Shown here piece after piece: positions 52,530 through 59,699 of a stretch of 64,000 bases of DNA (positions within the stretch are counted from its first letter, which is position 1; each line of letters starts with the position of its first letter). A program made the translations under genes and the position numbers. The notes below the pieces were generated by a model. It was not told the DNA's origin, searched no databases, and worked only from the letters and a program-made list of their open reading frames with translations. The DNA is from Amycolatopsis oliviviridis. Lineage in GTDB: Bacteria; Actinomycetota; Actinomycetes; Mycobacteriales; Pseudonocardiaceae. Location of the stretch: assembly GCF_014654365.1 (NCBI RefSeq), contig NZ_BNAY01000008.1:186001-250000 (forward strand), given 5' to 3'.

Positions 52530-52533
52530 GGAG

Positions 52534-53853
52534 TCAGGCCAGGCAGTCGGAGGGGTCGCCGCGGCGCAGGGCCGGGTCGTCCTGAGGAAAGGTGCGTGCC
52601 ACGCCCGGGCCGCTGGACCGCGTTTCGAACCGCACGGTCACCCGCCCGTGCCCGGCGCCCTGCACCCAGCCGCTCCCGTGCTCTTCGTGCACGACGTCGT
52701 CCCCAGGCCGCCAGCTCGACGACGGGACCGCGGCCGCCGGAGCGGGCGCCCGCTCGACCACGGGCACGTCCGGGACCGGGACGGACAGCGTGAACAGCGG
52801 ATCCTGATGCGGCACCGAAAGCCCGGAGAGCGCGACCCCGGCCAGCCGGACCCCGCCGAACTCGGTCGGGTCGATCAGCAGCCGTTCCGCCATCGAGGCG
52901 AGCTGGTCGAATTCGTCGGTGGGCGAAGCCATCGTCTCCGACCGCGTCACCGTGCTGAAGTCGGTGTGCCGCAGCTTCACCACCACCGTCCGCGCGACCC
53001 GGCCGGCGTTGATCAGCCGCCGATGCGCGTGCACGGCGAGATCGCGGACCTCGCGCCGCAGGCTCGGCAGGTCGATCAGGTCCCGGTCGAAGGTCGTCTC
53101 GGCGCTGACCTGTTTGAGTTCCGCGCGGTCGGACACCGGCCGGTCGTCGACGCCGGTGGCCAGGCGCCGCAGGTCCCGGCCGACCACACTGCCCAAAGTG
53201 GACACCGCGTCGGCGTCGGTGAGCGCGGTCAGCTGGCCAAGGGTCCGGACGCCGATCGCCCGCAGCTTGCCTTCCGCCACCGGGCCGATCCCCCACAGCA
53301 CCCTGGTCGGCAGCGGGGCGAGGAAGTCGCGTTCGGTGCCCTGGTCGACGACGAGCAGCCCGTCCGGTTTCGCCAGATCCGAGGCTACTTTCGCGACCTG
53401 CTTCCCCGACGCCGCCCCGATCGACGCCACCAGGCCGATCTCGGACCGGATGTGCTCACGCAGGCGGGTACCGAAGTCCCGTACCTCGGCCGAGGTGGCC
53501 CCGGCCAGCGACGGCGGTTCCGCGAAGGCCTCGTCGAGCGAGATCCGTTCCAGCACGGGCGCGTACGTGGCGACGAGGTCGAACACCCGGGTGCTCAGCA
53601 GTTCGTACAGTTTGAACCGCGGCGGCAGGATCACCCCGCCTGCCGGCAGCAGCCGTCGCGCCTGCGACATCGGCATCGCCGATTTGATCCCGTGTTCGCG
53701 CGCCTGGTAGCTCGCCCCGGCGACCACGCCACGCGGGCCCGCGCCGCCGACCAGGACGGCACGCTTCGCCAGGGTCGGCCGGGTCAGCTGTTCACAGGAG
53801 GCGTAGAACGCGTCCATGTCGAGGTGGATGACCCACCGGTCATGCCCGCCCAT
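52534..53853 (-). CDS. dinB: DNA polymerase IV (Y-family)
   Basis: A 439-residue translesion polymerase. Catalytic acids D12 and D14 (HLDMDAFYASCEQ), D107 and E108 (RISLDEAF). Finger and little-finger domains follow to about 350. The last 50 residues (GDDVVHEEHGSGWVQGAGHGRVTVRFE) form a Tudor-like beta-barrel found in actinobacterial DinB proteins; I see no convincing QLxLF clamp-binding motif. The ATG at 53853 lies inside the end of the upstream regulator gene (14-bp overlap), so dinB may be co-expressed with it. Confidence 0.92.
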   Translation of the reverse strand: MGGHDRWVIHLDMDAFYASCEQLTRPTLAKRAVLVGGAGPRGVVAGASYQAREHGIKSAMPMSQARRLLPAGGVILPPRFKLYELLSTRVFDLVATYAPVLERISLDEAFAEPPSLAGATSAEVRDFGTRLREHIRSEIGLVASIGAASGKQVAKVASDLAKPDGLLVVDQGTERDFLAPLPTRVLWGIGPVAEGKLRAIGVRTLGQLTALTDADAVSTLGSVVGRDLRRLATGVDDRPVSDRAELKQVSAETTFDRDLIDLPSLRREVRDLAVHAHRRLINAGRVARTVVVKLRHTDFSTVTRSETMASPTDEFDQLASMAERLLIDPTEFGGVRLAGVALSGLSVPHQDPLFTLSVPVPDVPVVERAPAPAAAVPSSSWRPGDDVVHEEHGSGWVQGAGHGRVTVRFETRSSGPGVARTFPQDDPALRRGDPSDCLA

Positions 53854-54163
53854 CGCCCGGTACCTCGAGAAGACGGTGCAGGGCCTTCGTGTACTCCTCG
53901 AACGCGGCCCGGCCCCGGGTGGTCAGCTCGACCAGCGTAACCGGCGTGCGGTGTTCGAAGGCCTTGGTGATCTCGACGTAGCCGGCGTCCTCCAGTTTGC
54001 GCAGATGCGTCGACAGGTTGCCGGGCGTCATGTCCAGCAACTGCTGCAACCGCGGGAAAGTGATGCGGTCCCCCGGCCCCAGACTGGACAGCGCCACGGT
54101 GACCCGCAGCCGCGCCTGCGCGTGGATCACCGGGTCGAGCTGCGGCAGCCCGTCTTCGCTCAT
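53840..54163 (-). CDS. Small winged-helix transcriptional regulator
   Basis: A 107-residue single-domain regulator of the HTH_34/MarR-like type: IHAQARLRVTVALSSL, ITFPRLQQLLDMTPGNLSTHLRKLEDAGYVEI in pieces (LLDMTPGNLSTHLRKLE) and VELTTRGRAAFEEY. ATG overlaps the stop of the upstream membrane protein as ATGA and its end overlaps dinB by 14 bp. Such proteins commonly regulate the neighbouring ABC exporter; ACAAAG repeats at 56478-56509 are a candidate target. Confidence 0.85.
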   Translation of the reverse strand: MSEDGLPQLDPVIHAQARLRVTVALSSLGPGDRITFPRLQQLLDMTPGNLSTHLRKLEDAGYVEITKAFEHRTPVTLVELTTRGRAAFEEYTKALHRLLEVPGDGRA

Positions 54164-54789
54164 CGCGACCGCACCAGGAAGACCAGTGACGCCACCAGGA
54201 AGCCACCGCCGCCCGCGAGACTCAGCACGAGGAAGTTGTGCGGTCCCCCGGCCAGCACGCTCGCCGCGCCGCACGCGATGATCCACACGCCGAGGCCGTA
54301 CTGCAGCTTGCTCTGCCACAGCATCCCGCCCGCGAGGTACATCAGGCCGGTCAGCATGAGCGAGGTGCCGGACCACAGCAGCGGGATCAGGTCGGCGTCG
54401 AGGCCGAGGCGCATCAGCGCGGTGTTCACCACCGTCAGGCCGCCGAACGCGATCATCCAGCTCCAGCCGTACATCGCTCCGACGAGCCGGGACGGCCCGC
54501 GCACGCCGCGGCCGGCGCGGATGCCGTAGATCGCCGAGTACGCCATCGCGCCGGCGAACCCGGCGACGGTGATCGCCCCGGCGACCCACATCGGCATCAG
54601 GGCGGTGGGTGGCGCGGAGACGTAGACGAGCCCGAAACCGAACAGCCACACCAGCCCCCAGACGGCGAGCAGCACGGACGGATTCGGCCCGATCTCGCGC
54701 CGGGTCTGCTCCGACTGCCTGGCGATGAGCGCGAGCGACTCCTCGGGCGTCATCGGCCGCTCGTCGTCGGCCCGTTCATCCTCCACCAC
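54160..54789 (-). CDS. Membrane protein of unknown function
   Basis: A 209-residue protein with six predicted helices after a 40-residue acidic head (MVEDERADDERPMTPEESLALIARQ). Helices include SVLLAVWGLVWLFGFGLVYV and FLVLSLAGGGGFLVASLVFLV. I do not recognise the family beyond its usual pairing with HTH_34 regulators. GTG 54789 lacks a ribosome site; TAGCTT ends six bases upstream, suggesting leaderless translation. ATG at the MTPEES segment is an alternative. Confidence 0.7.
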   Translation of the reverse strand: MVEDERADDERPMTPEESLALIARQSEQTRREIGPNPSVLLAVWGLVWLFGFGLVYVSAPPTALMPMWVAGAITVAGFAGAMAYSAIYGIRAGRGVRGPSRLVGAMYGWSWMIAFGGLTVVNTALMRLGLDADLIPLLWSGTSLMLTGLMYLAGGMLWQSKLQYGLGVWIIACGAASVLAGGPHNFLVLSLAGGGGFLVASLVFLVRSR

Positions 54790-54809
54790 CTGGGAAAGCT
54801 AACACGCGG

Positions 54810-55541
54810 TCACAGTCTCGCCGTGTCAAGCCGGAACCTCGCCATCACCACGAGCGCGGGCACCACGAGCCAGGCCGCGAGCACTCCGAGGGCGGTCAGC
54901 GTGCTCGAACCGCCGAGTACCGGCGCGCGGCCGATCTCGCCCAGCCAGTAGGTCGGCATGAGGTGCCCGGCGGTGTTCATCCAGCCGGGCAGGATCTGCA
55001 GCGGGATCCACAGCCCGCCGAACATGCCCAGCGGCAGCATCAGCGCGCCGGTCACGGCCTGGACGGTGTCGCCCTTGCCGAACAGGCCGATCATCAGGCC
55101 CAGCACCGCGAAGGGGAGCGCCCCGAGCCACAGCGAACCGAAGATCGTCAGCCATTGGCCGGTTTCGAGCCGAATGCCGCGGATCATCCCGGCCGCGAAG
55201 ATCACCAGCAGCACGGGCAGCGCGACGAACAAGCCCGCCGACACCTTGACCATCAGGTAGCCCGGCGCCCGCATCGGCGTCAGCCGCAAAGTGCGCTGCC
55301 AGCCGTCGGTGCGCTCGGTGGCGACACGGGTGCCAGTGAACAGCGCGGCGGTCATGGCGCCGTACGCGGCCATGTTCACCATCGTCACCGTCGCGGTCGA
55401 GATCCCCGGAGCGATCTCGCGGGCGCCGAAGATCCCGCCGAACAACAGGAACATCGCCAGCGGCATGCCGATGGTGAACAACGCGAACTGCGGGCTGCGG
55501 ACGATGCGCTTGATCTCCAGCGCGAGGTAGTTCAGGTTCAT
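54810..55541 (-). CDS. ABC-2 type exporter permease
   Basis: A 243-residue membrane protein with six helices of the ABC2_membrane type (FALFTIGMPLAMFLLFGGIF, LGMFGGLWIPLQILPGWM, MPTYWLGEIGRAP). Its ATG overlaps the ATPase stop by four bases. With the ATPase it would export a drug or lipid; substrate unknown. Confidence 0.88.
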   Translation of the reverse strand: MNLNYLALEIKRIVRSPQFALFTIGMPLAMFLLFGGIFGAREIAPGISTATVTMVNMAAYGAMTAALFTGTRVATERTDGWQRTLRLTPMRAPGYLMVKVSAGLFVALPVLLVIFAAGMIRGIRLETGQWLTIFGSLWLGALPFAVLGLMIGLFGKGDTVQAVTGALMLPLGMFGGLWIPLQILPGWMNTAGHLMPTYWLGEIGRAPVLGGSSTLTALGVLAAWLVVPALVVMARFRLDTARL

Positions 55542-56449
55542 CTCAACGCTCCTTCAGGCGCATCGGTGGTCAGCGCGATGAAGGCCTCTTCCAGTCCCAT
55601 GGCGGTGATCTCGATGTTCACGGCGCGCGGGAACTCCCGCAGCAGAGCGCGGATGGCGAGGTCGGAATCGGCGCAACTCAGTTCCGCGTGCCCGGCCCGC
55701 AGCACCGCGCGCGACACCCCGGGCAACGCGGCGAGCGCGGCTTCGGTGTCTTGGGTGGCATCCGGGATGACGGCGCGCAGCATCCGGCCCGCGACCGCGG
55801 CCCGGACCTCGCCGACCGGGCCGTCCGCGACGACCCGGCCGTGCCGCATGAGCACGACACGGTCCGCGTAGTCCTCGGCCTCGGCGAGGTAGTGCGTCGC
55901 GAAGAGGACCGTGCGGCCCGTCTCGGTGTACTCGCGCATCGACGCCCAGAACCGGCGGCGCCCCTCGACGTCCATCGCCGCGGTCGGCTCGTCGAGCACC
56001 AGCAGCTCCGGATCGCCGACCAGCGCTAGCGCGAACCGCACCCGCTGCTGCTCGCCGCCGGAGAGCTTCCCGCAGCGGCGGTTCGCGTACTCGGTGACAC
56101 CGGCGCGCTTGAGGACCTCGCGGGTCGGCAGCGGATTCCGGTGCAGCGAGGCGAACAGGCCGACGAGCTCGGCGACCGTGGCGTCCCTGAGCAACGTCCC
56201 GTTCTGGGCCATCGCGCCGACCGTCCCCCGGTCCATCGCCTCGGCCGCGCTGACCCCGGCGACCCGGACCTGGCCCGAATCCGGCCTGGTCAGGCCCAGC
56301 AGCATGTCGATCGTGGTGGATTTGCCCGCCCCGTTCGGTCCCAGCAGCGCCACCACCTCCCCCGGTGCGACCCGCACACTGACGTCGTCGACGGCCAGGA
56401 CGTCACCGAAGCGCTTCACCAGCCCTTCGAGGCTGAACGCGTCCGCCAT
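55538..56449 (-). CDS. ABC exporter ATPase (DrrA/CcmA-like)
   Basis: A 303-residue ATPase with Walker A GPNGAGKST, signature LSGGEQQR, Walker B LLVLDEPTAAMD and switch His in VLFATHYLAEAEDYAD. The C-terminal 80 residues form the usual DrrA-type tail. ATG 56449 with GGGGGAG upstream is preferred to the longer frame from 56488. Three ACAAAG half sites lie upstream. Confidence 0.9.
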   Translation of the reverse strand: MADAFSLEGLVKRFGDVLAVDDVSVRVAPGEVVALLGPNGAGKSTTIDMLLGLTRPDSGQVRVAGVSAAEAMDRGTVGAMAQNGTLLRDATVAELVGLFASLHRNPLPTREVLKRAGVTEYANRRCGKLSGGEQQRVRFALALVGDPELLVLDEPTAAMDVEGRRRFWASMREYTETGRTVLFATHYLAEAEDYADRVVLMRHGRVVADGPVGEVRAAVAGRMLRAVIPDATQDTEAALAALPGVSRAVLRAGHAELSCADSDLAIRALLREFPRAVNIEITAMGLEEAFIALTTDAPEGALR

Positions 56450-56477
56450 GACTCTCCCCCTTCGAGCACTCTGAACT

Positions 56478-56509
56478 ACAAAGCTCACTCCGCACTTTGT
56501 AACACAAAG
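56478..56509. promoter_or_regulatory. ACAAAG/CTTTGT operator cluster upstream of the ABC exporter
   Basis: ACAAAG at 56478-56483, CTTTGT at 56495-56500 and ACAAAG at 56504-56509. The outer two are direct repeats extending over ACAAAGCTCnCT; each forms an inverted pair with the middle one. It lies about 30 bp before the ATPase start. The winged-helix protein at 53840 is a plausible ligand. Confidence 0.5.
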
Positions 56510-56532
56510 CTCCCTGCGGCGGAAACCCCGAA

Positions 56533-56587
56533 GCGCGTGAAGGCCCCCTTCCCTCGGCTGAGCCGAGGGAAGGGGGCCTTCACGCGC
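56533..56587. terminator. 27-bp perfect hairpin, twin of the one at 15424
   Basis: Arms 56533-56559 and 56561-56587 around a single G. Over 26 bp the arms equal those at 15424-15476; only the central base differs. It lies 15 bp beyond the aminopeptidase stop, where it would end that transcript. Confidence 0.87.
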
Positions 56588-56602
56588 ATTCCGTCAGGCG
56601 GG

Positions 56603-58165
56603 TTAGGCAGGCACCCGGGAGGTATCCGCGCCGGAGGTGGAGGCGGAGACCGCCGGTGGGGTGGGCACCGGGAGCGGCAGCGGCGCGCATTCGACGTCGG
56701 CCGTCCGCCCCGGCTTGCGGTCGGGCAGCGCCCCGGTCGCCAGGTAGTCGGCGATCCGGTTGTCGACGCACGCGTTGCCGCGCGGCGTGATCGCGTGGCT
56801 CGTGCCGCCCGGCTCACCGATCAGGCGAGCGCCGGGGAACCGGCTCCGCACTTCGAGGCTGCCTTCGTACGGCGTCGCCGCGTCGAGCGTCTCACCGATC
56901 ATCAGCACGCTCGGCACCTTGCTGCCATCGACCTTCACCGGCTTGCCGGGCTTCGCGGGCCAGTACAGGCAAGGCCCGTTGTACCAGGCGTTCTGCCAGG
57001 TGAAGTACGGCGCCTTCTGGTAGGTCCGCCAGTTGTCGTGCTTCCACTGCTGCCAGCTCTGCGGCCACTTCACGTCGGTGCACTGGACGGCGAGGTAGAC
57101 GGCATAACCGTTGTCGTCGCCACGGCCGCTGAAGCCCTCGAACAGCCCCTTCATGGTCTGCCAGTCGCCCTTGTTGACGAACTTCGCCAGCGCGTCACCG
57201 AGCAACGGCCAGCGCAGCTGGTAGTAGGAGGCTTGGTTGAAGACGTCGAGGAGTTCGTCCGGCCCGATGTAGCCGCCCGCCGGGACCGCCGCGACCTTCT
57301 TCAGCTGTTCGTCGAAGACCTGCTTCACCGCGGCCTGGGTCTTGCCGAGGTGGTAGGCGTCGTCGTGCGAAGCGACCCAGCCGAACCAGATGTTGAGGTT
57401 GACGTCGTAGGCGAGATCCTGGTTCAGGTTGGCCTGGTACCAGACGTTGCGGGGGTCCACAGTGGAATCGAGGATCATCCGCCGGACGTGCTGCGGGTAC
57501 AGCGTCCCGTAGACCTGGCCGAGATAGGTGCCGTAGGAGTAGCCGTAGAAGTTGAGCTTCTCCACGTCGAGCGCCTTGCGGATGCTGTCCATGTCCTTGA
57601 CCGTGTCGGTCGTCTTGATGTTCTCCAGCAGCCCGCGGCTGTTCTTGTCCGCGCACGCGTCGGCGTAGGACTTCGAGCGCTGAAGCCAGGTCTTCTCCAG
57701 CTGCCGCGTCGTCGGCAGGTAGTTCGGCCGGTTGTAGTCCATGTAGTTCGGGATGCACGAAAGCGCGGGCTTGCTGGAGCCGACGCCGCGCGGGTCGAAA
57801 CCGACCCAGTCGTAGGCGTCGCCCGCGTGGTTCGGCACGCGCGGCCCGCGGGTCGCGAGCAGCAGCCCGGAACCACCGGGGCCGCCCGGGTTGGTGAGCA
57901 GGACGCCTTGATACTGCGCTTCGGGCGTCTTGTGCTTGACGCGGCTGAGCGCGAGCTGGATCTTCTCGCCGCGCGGCCGCGAGTAGTCCAGCGGGACCGG
58001 CAGGAAACCGCATTCGGCGCCGGCGGCGATCAACGCCGGATCGGTGCACGCTCCCCAGGTGATCGTCTCGGCGGGCTGCGCCGACTCCGCCGCGCCGGCG
58101 GGCGTGGTCACCGCGACCGAGGCGAGCGTGGCCACGGCCAGCGCGGTGATGAGAACACGTCTCAA
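56603..58165 (-). CDS. Secreted tripeptidyl aminopeptidase-like alpha/beta hydrolase (S33)
   Basis: A 520-residue exported peptidase; Sec signal ends near residue 25 (PAGA-A). TNPGGPGGSG (91-100) is the oxyanion region, GYSYG with S210 the nucleophile elbow. The TAP C-terminal domain carries the Asp (MIGETLDAATPYEG) and His (GTSHAI). Members cleave N-terminal tripeptides in the medium. It starts at TTG 58165 with AGGGAG six bases upstream; no ATG or GTG gives a proper signal peptide. A Pro-rich tail ends the protein. Confidence 0.88.
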   Translation of the reverse strand: MRRVLITALAVATLASVAVTTPAGAAESAQPAETITWGACTDPALIAAGAECGFLPVPLDYSRPRGEKIQLALSRVKHKTPEAQYQGVLLTNPGGPGGSGLLLATRGPRVPNHAGDAYDWVGFDPRGVGSSKPALSCIPNYMDYNRPNYLPTTRQLEKTWLQRSKSYADACADKNSRGLLENIKTTDTVKDMDSIRKALDVEKLNFYGYSYGTYLGQVYGTLYPQHVRRMILDSTVDPRNVWYQANLNQDLAYDVNLNIWFGWVASHDDAYHLGKTQAAVKQVFDEQLKKVAAVPAGGYIGPDELLDVFNQASYYQLRWPLLGDALAKFVNKGDWQTMKGLFEGFSGRGDDNGYAVYLAVQCTDVKWPQSWQQWKHDNWRTYQKAPYFTWQNAWYNGPCLYWPAKPGKPVKVDGSKVPSVLMIGETLDAATPYEGSLEVRSRFPGARLIGEPGGTSHAITPRGNACVDNRIADYLATGALPDRKPGRTADVECAPLPLPVPTPPAVSASTSGADTSRVPA

Positions 58166-58298
58166 GGTTTCTCCCTTTCCCTCCAAAGGTGAAAGCCCCG
58201 AAACCCTATCCACGTCCGTGACCGGCGGAAGCGTTCCGGCGAAGGTACCTACCAACGGCGGGTCCCGATCGCGGCAAACCGGGCAGCCGGTTAATCAC

Positions 58299-58327
58299 TT
58301 GGGAGGCCGCGCGCGACGGGTTAGGAT
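58299..58327 (+). promoter_or_regulatory. Promoter of the leader peptide and macrolide glycosyltransferase gene
   Basis: TTGGGA, 17 bases, TAGGAT. The -10 ends seven bases before the leader ATG at 58335, so the message probably starts at that ATG. An AT-rich TTAAT (58291-58295) lies three bases before the -35, the position where WhiB7 promoters carry an AT-rich element (family knowledge; weak here). Confidence 0.65.
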
Positions 58328-58334
58328 CCCGATC

Positions 58335-58367
58335 ATGATCTACTACGTCCGCATCCGCACCGCCTGA
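58335..58367 (+). CDS. Leader peptide MIYYVRIRTA with Arg-x-Arg stalling motif
   Basis: Ten codons from ATG 58335 to TGA 58367. RIR matches the (R/K)-x-(R/K) pattern of macrolide-dependent ribosome-arrest peptides such as those ahead of erm genes. It is predicted to be leaderless, like several actinobacterial uORFs. A terminator-like hairpin and then the resistance gene follow. In the presence of a macrolide a ribosome stalled on this peptide would change downstream folding (inference). Confidence 0.7.
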   Translation: MIYYVRIRTA

Positions 58368-58424
58368 GACGGCGTGACCGCCGGGCCGCCCGCGATCGGG
58401 TGGCCCCCTTTCTGCGCGCCGTCT
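58368..58424 (+). promoter_or_regulatory. Transcription attenuator between leader peptide and mgt
   Basis: GGGCCGCCCG (58383-58392) pairs with 58397-58406 in a ten-pair stem (one G-U) with loop CGAT, followed by CCTTTCT, a weak intrinsic terminator. An outer stem AGACGGCG (58367-58374) with CGCCGTCT (58417-58424) and a small hairpin GGCG-TGAC-CGCC (58371-58382) use overlapping bases, so alternative folds exist. The A of the leader stop is part of the outer stem. Confidence 0.6.
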
Positions 58425-58455
58425 GACGTCCCTTCACGGATCCAGACAGGACATC

Positions 58456-59628
58456 ATGCAGAACCACCACATCGGGATGATCGGCTGCACCGCGCCGAGT
58501 CACATCTATCCGTCGCTGGCGATCATCCGTGAGCTGGTCGCTCGCGGGCACCGCGTCAGCTACGTCGTGGGCGAGCCGCTCACCGGGCTGATCGAACCGA
58601 CCGGCGCCGAGGTCGTCCCGCACCCCTCGATCCTCCCGCTCGGCGACCAGTCGGCGTGGCCGGAGGACCCTGCGTCGCAGATGCGGGTCTTCCTCGACGA
58701 GGGCATCCAGGCGATGCCGGTGCTGACCGGGTTCTACGACGACAACCGCCCGGACCTGTTGCTGTACGACATCGGCGGGCTCCCGGCGCCCCTGCTCGCC
58801 AGGCGCTACGGCGTTCCGGCGGTGCAGCTCTCCCCGACGTATGTCGCTTGGGAAGGCTACGAAGAGGACATGGGCGAGATCCTCACCTCGATCCGGTCCT
58901 CACCGTCCGGAAAGGACTACTACACCACTTTCACCCAGTGGCTGAACGAAAACGGGATCGAGGCCGACGCCTGGGACTGGATCTCCCATCCGGAGCAGGT
59001 GCTCGCGCTGCTGCCGAGGGCGATGCAGCCGAACGTCGAGCGGGTGCCGTCGTCGGTCCGGTTCGTCGGCCCGGCGCTGGACCCGGAACGGCTCGCCGAC
59101 CGGAGCTGGACCCCGCCCGCGAACGGCAAGAAGGTCCTGCTGATGTCGCTCGGCACGGCGTTCACCGACCAGCTCGACCTGTTCCGCGCGTGCGTGGACG
59201 GGTTCCGCGACTCGGACTGGCACGTCGTCATCTCGATCGGGCAGACCGACCCGGCCGAACTCGGGCCGCTGCCCGAGCACATCGAGGTGCACCAGTTCGT
59301 CCCGCAGCTCGCGGTGCTGGAGGCCGCGTCGGCCTTCATCACGCACGCCGGTATGGGCGGCAGCACGGAATCGCTGTGGTACGGCGTGCCGACCGTCGCG
59401 ATCCCGCTGGCCACCGACGGTTTCGGCAACGCGGCGAAACTGGCGGAACTGGGCGTCGGTGAGGAACTCGCGGCCTCCGACGTGACGGCCTCGACGTTGC
59501 GGGCCGCCGTCGAGCGGGTCGCCGGGTCGCCTTCGGTGGCGGCGCGGCTCGCCGAGGTGCGGGCGGAGACTCGGGGGAACGGCGGGATCGAACGGGCGGC
59601 CGACGCCGTTGAGTCCTTCCTGAAGTAG
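58456..59628 (+). CDS. mgt: Macrolide glycosyltransferase (GT1 family, OleD/Mgt-like)
   Basis: A 390-residue UDP-sugar transferase that inactivates macrolides by glycosylating the desosamine 2'-hydroxyl (family knowledge). N-terminal IGCTAPSHIYPSLAII supplies the catalytic His at 16. The nucleotide-sugar site is HAGMGGSTESLWYGVPTVA then PLATDGFGNAAKL, close to OleD. AGGA lies about five bases before the ATG. No signal peptide. It is preceded by a stalling-type leader and attenuator and followed by a strong hairpin, so it is a self-contained inducible resistance unit. Confidence 0.9.
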   Translation: MQNHHIGMIGCTAPSHIYPSLAIIRELVARGHRVSYVVGEPLTGLIEPTGAEVVPHPSILPLGDQSAWPEDPASQMRVFLDEGIQAMPVLTGFYDDNRPDLLLYDIGGLPAPLLARRYGVPAVQLSPTYVAWEGYEEDMGEILTSIRSSPSGKDYYTTFTQWLNENGIEADAWDWISHPEQVLALLPRAMQPNVERVPSSVRFVGPALDPERLADRSWTPPANGKKVLLMSLGTAFTDQLDLFRACVDGFRDSDWHVVISIGQTDPAELGPLPEHIEVHQFVPQLAVLEAASAFITHAGMGGSTESLWYGVPTVAIPLATDGFGNAAKLAELGVGEELAASDVTASTLRAAVERVAGSPSVAARLAEVRAETRGNGGIERAADAVESFLK

Positions 59629-59638
59629 CCCTGCCCAC

Positions 59639-59693
59639 TGCAATGAAGGGGCCTTTCATAGCAAAATTTGCTATGAAAGGCCCCTTCATTGCA
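59639..59693. terminator. 27-bp perfect hairpin between convergent genes
   Basis: Arms 59639-59665 and 59667-59693 around one base, with an AT-rich tip GCAAAATTTGC. It begins ten bases after the mgt stop and ends just before the stop of the opposing gene. The body TGAAGGGGCC/TTTCATAG resembles the elements at 32034 in wording. Confidence 0.85.
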
Positions 59694-59699
59694 CGCGTG

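Noticed and set aside
58044..58367. 107-codon frame ending in the mgt leader peptide
   Set aside because: Only the last ten codons, after the promoter at 58299-58327, fit a transcript; the rest is antisense to the aminopeptidase start.
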